Assembly: GCA_949299115.1 (NCBI GenBank)
Contig: CASFZH010000019.1
Location: forward strand, 1-37,926
Direction: 5' to 3'
DNA: 37,926 bases
Source: an uncultured Helicobacter sp.
GTDB taxonomy: Bacteria > Campylobacterota > Campylobacteria > Campylobacterales > Helicobacteraceae
This document shows, one piece after another, positions 26,711-34,946 of this stretch. A program made the position numbers and the translations under genes. Numbering within the stretch: position 1 is the first letter of the stretch; each line of letters starts with the position of its first letter. The notes beneath the pieces were generated by a model. The model worked only from the letters and a program-made list of their open reading frames with translations. It made no database searches and was not told the origin of the DNA.

Positions 26711-27298
26711 TTATGGGTTTTCTTGATATTGTTTTTCATATTCTAAAAATCCACGTACTCTTTCTTTAGGTGTCTCAAAGTTTTTCCATATATCATTATT
26801 AATAAATTCAAGCAAGTGAATCATTCTTTTTTCACCCGGGAAACCAGAAATACGCATAATTTCTTTTGATTCTGTGGAAATAAAAATGATTAAAGGTAAT
26901 GCTTGTATATTGTATAATCGTGCAATATCCATAGAACTTACATATGATAAATTAAGATGAGGAACGCTATGTCTCTTTTTATCACTTAGATTAATATAAT
27001 ATGGTGAAAAATTTAAAAGAATATAGCCTTGAATGACCGTGTTACCCATGAGGCTTGCTGATAAAATATCACAATAATAACAATCATCTTTGCCAAAAAC
27101 AAGCATAACGGGTTTATCTGTGATTTTGATTTCAGAACTGTTTAAAAATACAGAATCTAAATGAATTTCAGAATCACTATTTGTTACTTCTTGTTGTATT
27201 GCATTTGGTGTTTGCCCAAACAAATAACAAGTAAACAATGCCAAATAAAGCAGTGTAGTAAAAAATAAAAGCAAATAATTACGCGTTTTGAATAACAT
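26711..27298 (-). CDS. Second periplasmic thioredoxin-fold protein, paralogue of the lipoprotein
   Basis: Exported thioredoxin-like protein with active site CYYC inside LVFGKDDCYYCDIL, followed by YYINLS and a cis-Pro segment ALPLIIFISTES; these stretches align with the neighbouring lipoprotein (SYYINTS, TPLVLWVEPNG, and MTGF against ISGF), so the two are duplicates. The signal-like N-terminus begins at the ATG at 27298 (basic start, then a hydrophobic run); no lipobox is obvious. A longer frame opens at 27370, where AAGGA lies 10 nt before that ATG, and cannot be excluded. TATAAT lies only 6 nt before the 27298 ATG. Likely role: thiol reduction in cytochrome c maturation. The gap to the lipoprotein gene is 104 nt. 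Confidence 0.8.
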   Translation of the reverse strand: MLFKTRNYLLLFFTTLLYLALFTCYLFGQTPNAIQQEVTNSDSEIHLDSVFLNSSEIKITDKPVMLVFGKDDCYYCDILSASLMGNTVIQGYILLNFSPYYINLSDKKRHSVPHLNLSYVSSMDIARLYNIQALPLIIFISTESKEIMRISGFPGEKRMIHLLEFINNDIWKNFETPKERVRGFLEYEKQYQENP

Positions 27299-27370
27299 CT
27301 TGTGATTATAATAGCATCGTAAATGAGTAATTTTCGCATATCTTACAATCAAAGTGCAAATAAAAACCAT

Positions 27371-27614
27371 AATATCTATATCCTTAAATAATATGATTGG
27401 GAGAGATTATCTTTAAGTTTTACAAACAAGCGAGTAATAGTATTCCCAAAAAGTCAATATTGTAATTTTACTCTTTAATATTAAATTAAATCCTTTTGAT
27501 TTTCATTTTTATTACTTTACCTATCTTATGGAGATTCCCAATACAACAAACACTGATAAGATTCTGTATAATATTTAAAAACAAAATTTGTAGTTATATC
27601 AAAAAGTTGGGTAT
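27371..27614. other. Gap between carbonic anhydrase and the thioredoxin gene
   Basis: AT-rich, with no reading frame or motif that I can support. It probably holds the promoter of the thioredoxin-ccsBA unit. With the uncertain 27299-27370 stretch it exceeds 300 nt. Confidence 0.5.
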
Positions 27615-28268
27615 TTATTGTTCAAAAAGCGGCTTATCTCCAATGATTGGTTTAAACTCCTGCGTAATTAAATTATAATTGAGAATCTGCCCACTCATAA
27701 TATTATAATACCAACCATAAATTTGCAATTCACCTTGATTAAATCTTTCTTCAACAAATGGATAACTTAATAAATTATGGAGTTGTTGTTGGATATTTTG
27801 TAATTCTGTAAGCCATATTTTTTTGTGTTCATTTTCTGGTTTCATAGCCTCTACTTTTGAAATAGTAGGATTTAAAAGCTCAAGCCATTTTTTTACATAA
27901 GGCATTGTGTTTAACATTTCTTTATCATAAACCACTGTGCATGCCCCACAATTACTATGCCCACATATAATAATATTTTTTACTTTTAATTTGCAAATGG
28001 AATATTCAATCGATGAAGTTACTGCAAGATAACCATCTGTGATTTCATTATTATCTTTGCGAAATGGAGGTATCATATTGCCAATATTACGGACAACATA
28101 GAGTTCCCCTGATTTTGACTGTGTCAAACGATTGGGATCTATTCTAGAATCTACGCAAGTAATAAAAAGCGTATGAGGTGCATTTTCTTGTAAACTTTTA
28201 TAAAAGCTTTTCTCATTATTATAGTCTTCTTCATAAAATTTAATAGCACCTTGAAATAATTTATTCAT
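27615..28268 (-). CDS. Beta-class carbonic anhydrase
   Basis: Interconverts CO2 and bicarbonate in the cytoplasm. Zinc ligands and active-site residues are all present: Cys38, Asp40 and Arg42 in TCVDSR, and His104 and Cys107 in CGHSNCGAC. RNIGNMIPP (about 60-68) is also family-typical. At 217 residues it matches the H. pylori beta enzyme in length. The ATG has AAGGAA upstream and a TATAAT about 30 nt before it. It is divergent from dedA and appears monocistronic. Confidence 0.96.
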   Translation of the reverse strand: MNKLFQGAIKFYEEDYNNEKSFYKSLQENAPHTLFITCVDSRIDPNRLTQSKSGELYVVRNIGNMIPPFRKDNNEITDGYLAVTSSIEYSICKLKVKNIIICGHSNCGACTVVYDKEMLNTMPYVKKWLELLNPTISKVEAMKPENEHKKIWLTELQNIQQQLHNLLSYPFVEERFNQGELQIYGWYYNIMSGQILNYNLITQEFKPIIGDKPLFEQ

Positions 28269-28296
28269 TATTTTCCTTAATTATTTTATAAATTGT

Positions 28297-28302
28297 ATTA
28301 TA
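28297..28302 (-). promoter_or_regulatory. -10 box (TATAAT) of the carbonic anhydrase gene
   Basis: Perfect TATAAT on the minus strand in the 107-bp divergent intergenic region, predicting a leader of about 20 nt. Confidence 0.55.
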
Positions 28303-28316
28303 TCAAAATGTTATTA

Positions 28317-28322
28317 TATAAT
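28317..28322 (+). promoter_or_regulatory. -10 box (TATAAT) of the dedA-family gene
   Basis: Perfect TATAAT on the plus strand, about 54 nt before the ATG at 28376. It lies 14 bp from the divergent box of the carbonic anhydrase gene, so polymerase binding at one may hinder the other. Confidence 0.5.
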
Positions 28323-28375
28323 ATCAATCATAACAGCAATCAAGAGATTGCTACATAAAATTAAAGGTTACAGTA

Positions 28376-29050
28376 ATGATAAATGCAATTATTCAGTATA
28401 TTCTTAATATTATTGAGCAATTTGGATATTTTGGAATTTTTGTATTCATGGCAATAGAATCAAGTGTATTGCCACTGCCGAGTGAAGTTGTTATGATACC
28501 TGCTGGGTATCTTGTATGGCAAGGTAAAATGAATGCATGGTTGGCTATTCTTGCGGGAACTTTTGGTAGTTTAGCTGGAGCATTGTGTAATTATTATATT
28601 GCAGTAAAAATTGGTCGTGTATTTGTTACGCGATATGGAAAATATTTCTTTATGAAAGAAAAGAGTCTTATTGCAACAGAGAAATTTTTTAATAAGCATG
28701 GCGAGGTAAGCACCTTTATTGGCAGACTTATCCCCGTTGTGAGGCACTATATCTCACTGCCTGCTGGATTAGCAAAAATGAATTTATGGAAATTTTGTAT
28801 TTTTACATTACTTGGAGCAGGTATTTGGGTAAGTATCTTAACAGTATTTGGTTGGTGGCTTGGCACTGCTTTTGCAGATATTAATATTAGTGAGATTGCA
28901 AATTCTTTTGGTAAAGGCGAAATGGATTCCACACAACAAATTATTAAACATAAAATGCACAGTATTATCGCTTGTATATTGGCTATTGTTGTTGTATTAT
29001 TAGGTATTTATGTTGCATGGCAACGGCATAAAAACAAAAAATCTTTATAA
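28376..29050 (+). CDS. DedA family membrane protein
   Basis: Inner-membrane protein of the DedA/Tvp38 superfamily, proposed to flip or transport lipids and support membrane potential. It has the acidic re-entrant segment FMAIESSVLPLPSEVV (residues about 24-39) and the signature FIGRLIPVVRHYISLPAGLAKM (about 114-135), with the conserved Gly-Arg, Arg and AG. Further spans lie to residue 220. At 224 residues it is standard length. AAAGG precedes the ATG. A possible stem (AAAATCTT/AAGATTTT around 29040-29059) overlaps the stop, followed by a T-run, and may terminate transcription. Confidence 0.93.
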   Translation: MINAIIQYILNIIEQFGYFGIFVFMAIESSVLPLPSEVVMIPAGYLVWQGKMNAWLAILAGTFGSLAGALCNYYIAVKIGRVFVTRYGKYFFMKEKSLIATEKFFNKHGEVSTFIGRLIPVVRHYISLPAGLAKMNLWKFCIFTLLGAGIWVSILTVFGWWLGTAFADINISEIANSFGKGEMDSTQQIIKHKMHSIIACILAIVVVLLGIYVAWQRHKNKKSL

Positions 29051-29127
29051 AGATTTTGCAAGATTTTTTTGACTTTCTGCAATCATTATGGTTTATTGCA
29101 GAATGGATTTTGAAATTTTGGGTATCA

Positions 29128-29699
29128 TGTTGGCACCTCCCAATCTAAACTATTGAACAATAACCAAAAAGCTTTACTAGAAAGAAGCTTTGTGAGAGAT
29201 TTGAAACATTCTCTATATTGACACACCCAAATCCTCTTCCTTATACCATTAGATAACAAAAATCCTATAACCTCATTGCTAAGTATTGCAAAGAAATTAA
29301 GACAATTAATATCGCAAAGAAATAACATTGTAATAAAATCAGTATTATAAAAGAAGTATTTGTAAAATGCAATAAGAAAATTATGCAACACCAAAAGTAA
29401 GCAAGGAGAACCTTGCAAGCAATTCTCTTTTTTCAAAGTGGATTATCCATGATATAAGGATCTATCATATTCACAAAAGATGCAGATTTATTCGCAATCT
29501 CTTGAGTTTTCTATAAAACCAATCATTGATTATCTCATAGCCACGACACAATGAAAGACATTTCGATTTCTCATAATAGTATGACAGATAGCTTTCACAT
29601 ATCTCAATCGAATCTCACAACTCTATCATCTTTGTTTGCAAAACTTGCAAGTCTATTGGCAGGAATGCTAAAAGATAAGATTCTAAAACGATTGCCGCA
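29128..29699 (+). pseudogene. Possible remnant of an unrecognised gene
   Basis: A 650-nt stretch after dedA with no intact gene. On the plus strand, one frame keeps protein-like pieces separated by several stops: an ERSFVRDLKHSLYWHTQ piece, a hydrophilic IAKKLRQLISQRN piece (about 29265-29345) and a YSQKMQIYSQSLEFSIKPI piece (about 29470-29550). They look like one decayed protein, but I recognise no family. A 103-codon frame on the opposite strand (29125-29436) has no ribosome site or family features. Presented as probable debris at the edge of the accessory zone. Confidence 0.3.
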
Positions 29700-30845
29700 T
29701 TACTCTAACACAATAGCGTGCAAAAGCACATAGGGCAGATATTCACCCTCATAAATATGCCAATCCTGCATATCACGCAAATCTAGCACACTTGTAAGGA
29801 CATTGAGATTGCCTTGTATGCCCAGCTCCTCTTTAGCGATTTTTTGACTAACGCTCACAAACTGCTTGTGGATATACTCTGGCGTAGTCTCACTATCGCT
29901 AGAATCTGGCATTTGATTTTTATCGCAACACGCTGGATTTATAAACAATGCCACGCGAAAGACATTTTTCCTAGCAAGTTGCCCTATGTCTGATTGTTTG
30001 ATATTCTCGATTTGCCCTAGGGCGCCTGTGATATATTTTCTACAATAGGAGTCAAAATCCCGTTTCGCTCTTTTACTAATGCTAAACCATACTTTTTTAA
30101 CCTCAAGCCAAGCTTCAAAGCTTTGCGTTTTATCCATACACCAAAAGTCGATAGAGCGATTTTTTTCTGCATTTTCCTTGTTTTCTCGTGAATTTTTACC
30201 CTTAATCTTGAGCGAATACTCGCTACACACATAGGGCGTGAGGTCGTGCAGGGCGGAGCCTATGGCAGCATAGGAGCTATTCTCGCTATGAGCGAGCGGA
30301 AACTCACCAATCTCTAACATATCCACATTTTTAGCAAAAACCCTAGCACTAAAATCCTTAAAAAACTGCCTGAATTGCTGCCCAGCTTGCTTCTCAAAGC
30401 TATTTACTTTGTAATCAGAATCTATCAAGTGCGTGAGGCTCCCTAGATTCTCATCTAGCCCACAGATATACTCAAACTGCTCCTTAGTGCTAGCAAAGAA
30501 TGTCCCTTGTTGCACCAAATTATCGCTATTATTAAAGCACGCATATTTTTCAGGATTTAGTCCCAAAATCTTTTGACTACACATTTTTAACCTTCTAAGC
30601 GGCACATAGAGTTCTTGCTCCCAAATAAGATTCACATTTGGACTCTCTGAGCTATGTGCACCTACTCGCAATATATCCCATATCCCTTTTTCTTCGCAAC
30701 CCGAAACATAGCAGAGCACCCTATCGCCCTCTTGCATAGCCTTAAAGACTTCTTTATGATTACGCGTACCTAAATCCCACGCACACTCGTTATCCTCGTA
30801 ATATGGATATTGACTCTCCTCGCATTTTACAATCCAATACTGCAT
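29700..30845 (-). CDS. EVE-domain protein with PD-(D/E)XK nuclease-like domain
   Basis: Candidate modification-dependent nuclease. Residues 1-90 read as an EVE (PUA-like) domain: YWIVKCEE, WDLGTRNH, MQEGDRVLCYVSG, KGIWDILRVG. EVE domains bind modified bases. Residues about 185-300 carry a possible restriction-enzyme core: Asp233 in SIDFW and Glu248-x-Lys250 in AWLEVKKVW (D...ExK), preceded by a helix with EYSLKIK; basic residues follow. The C-terminus is unassigned. Base composition is visibly richer in GC than the flanks, which suggests transfer. It ends at 29700 near debris and is preceded on the same strand, 16 nt away, by a small beta-repeat gene, so the two may form a unit. No methylase gene is adjacent. 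Target and cleavage are unproven. Confidence 0.68.
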   Translation of the reverse strand: MQYWIVKCEESQYPYYEDNECAWDLGTRNHKEVFKAMQEGDRVLCYVSGCEEKGIWDILRVGAHSSESPNVNLIWEQELYVPLRRLKMCSQKILGLNPEKYACFNNSDNLVQQGTFFASTKEQFEYICGLDENLGSLTHLIDSDYKVNSFEKQAGQQFRQFFKDFSARVFAKNVDMLEIGEFPLAHSENSSYAAIGSALHDLTPYVCSEYSLKIKGKNSRENKENAEKNRSIDFWCMDKTQSFEAWLEVKKVWFSISKRAKRDFDSYCRKYITGALGQIENIKQSDIGQLARKNVFRVALFINPACCDKNQMPDSSDSETTPEYIHKQFVSVSQKIAKEELGIQGNLNVLTSVLDLRDMQDWHIYEGEYLPYVLLHAIVLE

Positions 30846-30861
30846 GTTTGCTCCTTTATTA

Positions 30862-31155
30862 TTAGTATGACCTTACAAATGCCCCGTTTTGCACTCTGTA
30901 TTCTTTAGCTCTGCCATTGGCATATTCAACAATTATGCTATCGCCATTTAAGCGCACATCTATGGCATTAGATTCCCCGATATTACGCTTGAAACTTCCG
31001 CCTGTTGTGTATTGTTTAGCTCTACCTCGCTCCACTATTACGACATACTCATCATCACAATCTGCCGAGACTACATCGTTGCCTATGCTACGTTTATAGC
31101 TCCTGTTGTCATACAACTTGGCTTTTCCATTTTGAATTCTAACAAGAAATGACAT
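30862..31155 (-). CDS. Small protein of three beta-type repeats
   Basis: A 97-residue protein made of about 2.7 repeats of roughly 35 residues, with a pattern hxVxxxNGRAKxYxxxGxFxRxIG: NGKAKLYDNRSYKRSIG, RGRAKQYTTGGSFKRNIG, NGRAKEYRVQNGAFVRSY. Each repeat reads as strand-turn-strand-turn, like propeller or WG-type blades. No signal peptide or membrane segment. A strong GGGGAGG site lies 4-5 nt before the ATG. It lies 16 nt upstream of the EVE-nuclease gene on the same strand. I recognise no named family; binding to a ligand or to the nuclease is speculation. Confidence 0.72.
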   Translation of the reverse strand: MSFLVRIQNGKAKLYDNRSYKRSIGNDVVSADCDDEYVVIVERGRAKQYTTGGSFKRNIGESNAIDVRLNGDSIIVEYANGRAKEYRVQNGAFVRSY

Positions 31156-31203
31156 TATACCTCCCCTTTTATAAAATTATGAAATACTAAATAGAGTGTA
31201 ACG

Positions 31204-31216
31204 TTTTTTTTTTTTT
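31204..31216. repeat. Poly-T tract, about 13 nt, in a divergent promoter region
   Basis: Uninterrupted T run between the beta-repeat gene (start 31155, minus) and the sirtuin gene (start 31335, plus). It is in a position where length changes could alter promoter geometry on either side. Confidence 0.6.
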
Positions 31217-31334
31217 CTTGTCAAGAAATCGAATAATGAAGCAATACATTTCTTGAGTGTATGTAATCTTTTTACACAAAACAGTGCTAATCTGCTATGA
31301 TTATGGCATCGATTCTGTATTACAAAGGTTATTT

Positions 31335-32024
31335 ATGAAACACATAATGTTATTAAGCGGGGCTGGTCTCTCTGCACCAAGTGGACTAAAGACATTTAGA
31401 GACAACGATGGGCTTTGGGAAGAATACGATGTTATGGAGGTTTGTTCTGCTTCTGGCTTTAGGAGAAATCCCAAAAAAGTGCTAGATTTTTACGATATGC
31501 GTCGCACACAGCTTGGCAATGTAGAACCAAATCACGCCCATAAAGTCATAGCCAATCTCAAAAAGCAGTATGGCGAGCAGCTTTTTGTCATTACGCAAAA
31601 TGTTGATGATTTGCTAGAACGTGCTGGGTGTTATGATGTCGTGCATTTGCATGGATTCTTACCTGAACTGCGATGTATGAACTGCAAACATATATTTAAT
31701 ATCGGCTATGAAACCATAGCTGATAAAATATGCCCACAATGTCAAAGTAAAAAATTACGACATAATATCGTGATGTTTGAGGAACAAGCACCTGAATATA
31801 CAACATTGCACAACCTTTTACAGCAAACCGACATGTTTATTAGCATTGGTACAAGTGGACAAGTATTACCCGTGTGGCAATATGCAAGTATGTGTGAAAA
31901 AAGCATTTTGAATCTTATGGAGAGAGAAGAGCATTTAGAGCCATATTTTAGTAAAGTGTATGTAGAAAATATCATCACTGCGATTGATAAAATAAGCGAG
32001 GACATAAGAGATTTTATGCAATAA
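31335..32024 (+). CDS. Sirtuin-type NAD-dependent protein deacylase
   Basis: Removes acyl groups from protein lysines using NAD. It has GAGLSAPSGLKTFRD (residues 9-23), TQNVDDLLERAG (88-98), HLHG with catalytic His106, and zinc cysteines 114/117 and 133/136. Tyr53 and Arg56 in FYDMRR form the YxxR motif that, in CobB and SIRT5, favours succinyl or malonyl lysine. A frame opens at 31257, but the ATG at 31335 gives the normal sirtuin start with AAAGG upstream. GC content is higher than the surroundings, like the EVE-nuclease gene. Zinc site, YxxR and full length argue for an enzyme on protein lysines rather than a defence SIR2 effector. Confidence 0.93.
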   Translation: MKHIMLLSGAGLSAPSGLKTFRDNDGLWEEYDVMEVCSASGFRRNPKKVLDFYDMRRTQLGNVEPNHAHKVIANLKKQYGEQLFVITQNVDDLLERAGCYDVVHLHGFLPELRCMNCKHIFNIGYETIADKICPQCQSKKLRHNIVMFEEQAPEYTTLHNLLQQTDMFISIGTSGQVLPVWQYASMCEKSILNLMEREEHLEPYFSKVYVENIITAIDKISEDIRDFMQ

Positions 32025-32601
32025 TCATATGTTAACATATCCAATAAAATACACTAGCACAATTCTTGGTTATTGAGAATCATACATACTTGATTCTATG
32101 AAATGCTAAGTATCTTTGGATTTTGTAATGTTTATAATACTATCTCTATGGAATCTTTAAAATCAATCTTTCTTGTTACATCAAAACCAATCACAAACTT
32201 ATAATTCTAAAGAATCTTGCATATTCTAAATATTTTAGACAAAGATAATATCCATGATAATATCTATTATTTTATAGCTACCATATAAACTACAAAAATT
32301 GTGTAAAAATCTTAAAGAATACATTGCAATCTCTCAAATTTTGAGCATTATAACAACCTCACCGTATAAATAGCAATAAATACATGAGAATCTCTATTAA
32401 TAAAATACAAAATAGTATTAGGCATGAAAGTAGATTTTTATGACTTCTTGTAGTGAAGCATTATGCTGTAAGATTATTAACGCAATTTTAAATGGGAATA
32501 CAAAAATGATTCACAGTATTGAATGTATCATTGAGATTGCATACTTGACTTAAAAAAAATCAAAATTTAGCTATCCCAATATTTATATTTGATACACTAA
32601 T
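32025..32601. other. 577-bp gap between convergent sirtuin and tpx genes
   Basis: AT-rich and without a supportable gene. It contains a 14-nt palindrome (ATATGTTAACATAT, 32027-32040), an inverted AGAATC pair (32076-32097) and two further copies of that word. Convergent flanking genes mean no promoter is required here. Confidence 0.6.
32076..32097. terminator. Inverted AGAATC pair downstream of the sirtuin gene
   Basis: Arms AGAATCA (32076-32082) and TGATTCT (32091-32097) with an 8-nt loop, 52 nt after the sirtuin stop. Possible weak terminator; there is no T-run, so this is tentative. Confidence 0.4.
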
Positions 32602-33096
32602 TTATTTGATACTTGATAATGCTTTATCGTAATTTGGCTCTTCTGTGATTTCCTCACAAATCTCTTGGTATACTATTTTGCCTTCTGGATTCACCACAAT
32701 CACTGCACGTGTAAGTAGCCCTTTTAACGGTGTATCTTCCAACAATAATCCATACACTTTGCCAAAAAGCCTATCTCTGAAATCACTCACAACCTGCATA
32801 CTATCTATGCCCTCTGCTCCACAAAATCTTCCCAATGCAAAAGGTAAATCTACAGATACTGAAAACACTACAGTATTAGACAGACTTGCCGCCTTTTTGT
32901 TAAAAGCATGCGTTTGTTTTTGACAAACGCCTGTATCAATACTTGGCATAACACTAATTATTTGATACTTACCACTTGCTCCGCCAATAACAATTTCACT
33001 CAAATCTTTTCCAAGCAATGTTACACTAGGAGCATAATCTCCAACCTTTAAAGTTTTACCATAAAGTTTTGCTTGTGTTCCTTTAAATTTTGCCAT
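32602..33096 (-). CDS. tpx: Thiol peroxidase Tpx
   Basis: Atypical two-cysteine peroxiredoxin that reduces hydroperoxides with electrons from thioredoxin. The peroxidatic Cys58 lies in PSIDTGVCQKQT, and the resolving Cys92 in GRFCGAEGI; the 34-residue spacing equals that of E. coli Tpx (61/95). At 164 residues it is standard length. The ATG has AAGGAA upstream. It is convergent with the sirtuin gene and appears monocistronic. A -10 box upstream is not clear. Confidence 0.96.
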   Translation of the reverse strand: MAKFKGTQAKLYGKTLKVGDYAPSVTLLGKDLSEIVIGGASGKYQIISVMPSIDTGVCQKQTHAFNKKAASLSNTVVFSVSVDLPFALGRFCGAEGIDSMQVVSDFRDRLFGKVYGLLLEDTPLKGLLTRAVIVVNPEGKIVYQEICEEITEEPNYDKALSSIK

Positions 33097-33330
33097 AATT
33101 TTTCCTTATAATATAATATGATAAAAGTCGTATCGTATCATGATAAAATGAATAAATTTATAACTCATTTTATTATTATGATTAAAATCTCTTGAAAAAT
33201 TACAAAAAACATATTTTAGAAATATAAAATACAAAAATATGCTACAACGTACTATTTCTCATCGAAAGATTGCTATTGAGTTTTTAGAACCTTTTAGTTT
33301 TAGTTGCCTTAATACTTAATTATTAAGAAA

Positions 33331-33441
33331 TTGCGGAAAGAAAAATTAGCTTTTAGTATAGTACTATTAGCATGGTTGATTATGATTCTTCTCTATATTG
33401 GTCATAAATCAAGCCCTATCTTAACTACAATAAACCCATAA
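33331..33441 (+). CDS. Small membrane protein resembling Dba, preceding a dsb remnant
   Basis: A 36-codon frame from TTG 33331: a basic start (RKEK), one hydrophobic span (LAFSIVLLAWLIMILLYIG) and a short polar tail. It ends 11 nt before the ATG of the DsbB-like pseudogene. In C. jejuni a short gene, dba, precedes dsbI, and its translation supports dsbI expression; size, topology and position agree, but sequence identity cannot be tested here. It may survive as a relic of an otherwise broken operon. Confidence 0.5.
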   Translation: MRKEKLAFSIVLLAWLIMILLYIGHKSSPILTTINP

Positions 33442-33452
33442 AAGACCAGATA

Positions 33453-33844
33453 ATGAATGAATTAAACAGAGTAAAAAATATACTTTATATATGTTTGATA
33501 AGATTTTTATTGTTTTTGTTACTTGCCGGTATTGCCAATTCTGTTTTAATTATGTTAGGTAATAGCCCATGTATACTTTGTTTGGCACAGAGATAAACAA
33601 GAATATTTATTGCTGTTCTTATTCTCTTTATTGTGTGTTACGGATTAAAGCCCTTGTATATATCTGCATTACTTATTGTAACGGCATGCACAATGTATCA
33701 GTCCTTTAGACATTTTGGTCACATGCCCATAGAGATTCAGACCAAGGTTTTAGCCTTATGATTTTTGGATTGCATATATATTTTTGGGCTATCACAATTT
33801 TCTTTGGAATCTTATTTTATTATCTCAAAAATTTAGTTTTTTAA
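33453..33844 (+). pseudogene. DsbB/DsbI-family disulfide oxidoreductase, broken
   Basis: Remnant of a membrane thiol oxidase. From ATG 33453 the frame gives one hydrophobic span and then SPCILCLAQR, the CxxC motif of DsbB/DsbI. It stops at a TAA (about 33594) where a Gln or similar codon is expected. The same frame then continues for 40-odd codons of membrane-like sequence (FIAVLILFIVCYG, YISALLIVTACTMYQSFRHFGHM), and a second frame from about 33725 completes another span (LMIFGLHIYFWAITIFFGIL) to a stop at 33844. So there is one nonsense change and one frameshift. In C. jejuni such genes serve arylsulfotransferase AstA or other periplasmic proteins. Confidence 0.75.
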
Positions 33845-34740
33845 TAAGAAAGAGAGGAAAGAAATATAGGGAATTCAACACATTGAGTTTAAGTGCATTT
33901 TATATCTGTGATATTGTGATAGCTAAAATGTTTTTCAAACTTTTGTAGCAACAGAAGTGCGACCATTTTTATGGTAAAACAACCAAGTGAAATTTAACTT
34001 TAATCCAAAATATACTACATAGAATACAGAGTTGGCAGCCTCAATAGAATAATTTCTCATTTTTGGGTAAGAGATGTAAAAAATCCAGATTTTGCCTTTG
34101 CATTAAATGAAAAGCATTGGGAATCCATTTTAGCAACGATGTACCATTAACAATTAGTAAAACATTGCACATCAAAAATGAAAGACAAATAGATATTCCA
34201 TTCACCTCTTAACACACTAGATTCTATGATACGGAGAATTTGTTGCTAGCTCAAAATGGCATGTATTTATGGATACGAATTGTACAATAAAAGAATAATT
34301 TGGATTAAACCTCTATTTTCAGCCACTATGGACCCAATTATTGGAATCATTCCTTATAAAAGTGATAAATACTTGCTTATAAGAACAAATAAAAATAGAT
34401 TTACTAAAAATCCTCAAGCCAACGAAACATACAATGTACAGATTTTATAAAAAGCTATGATAAATTTGAGGGGAGAGGACAAGATTTAGGTGGAGGTAGA
34501 ATTGATACATTAAGAGCAAAATTTCATCATGTTGCAAGTATGACAAGTGATGGCAAAATCTCTATTTGGCTAGTGTACCAGAATAATTTAGACAAAAAAG
34601 TTTTATTCTTTCAAAGATTTCTCTTAATGATAGGATTTTATCTGCTGAATTTACTTCAAAAGTAGACACTAAGATAATAAGAAATTTGGAAAAATTATCC
34701 TCTATGACTTATCATGATGATTATATCTATACTTGAAGTA
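33845..34740 (+). pseudogene. Decayed coding sequence, family not recognised
   Basis: No intact gene, but protein-like pieces in shifting plus-strand frames: a signal-peptide-like piece (SLSAFYICDIVIA, about 33895-33935), VRDVKNPDFAFALNEKHWESIL (about 34065-34135), a frame from 34256 to 34450, one from 34441 to about 34600 (SYDKFEGRGQDLGGGRIDTL, then KFHHVASMTSDGKISIW) and a tail ending at a TGA at 34736. Shifts fall near A-runs, for example around 34593. The position after a DsbB/DsbI remnant suggests a former exported partner such as an arylsulfotransferase, but I could not match motifs, so that is only a guess. Confidence 0.4.
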
Positions 34741-34946
34741 AAAAGCACACAGATATTTCGCAATAATAAGATTCTTTGTGCTTGTGATAGCATTATGGAT
34801 TATAAGACTAAGCTTAAACCAAGAACATCAACTTTATCACAATAATCACAACAAATATAAGAATATTGCAGTTGATTTCTTGTAATAACCCAAGTTTCAG
34901 CTACAATTATAATTGAAATATTGTTTATACAAAAAAGGAATAGCCT

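Noticed and set aside
29125-29436. 103-codon frame on the minus strand beside the EVE-nuclease gene
   Set aside because: Lacks a ribosome site and recognisable features; the opposite strand shows more protein-like, though broken, pieces.
31335-32024. SIR2 domain as an anti-phage effector linked to the EVE nuclease
   Set aside because: The protein has a zinc site, YxxR and normal sirtuin length, is on the opposite strand, and lacks a sensor domain, so a protein deacylase is the simpler reading.
32027-32040. 14-nt palindrome after the sirtuin stop as a terminator
   Set aside because: It has no loop and no T-run; AT-rich palindromes of this size occur by chance.
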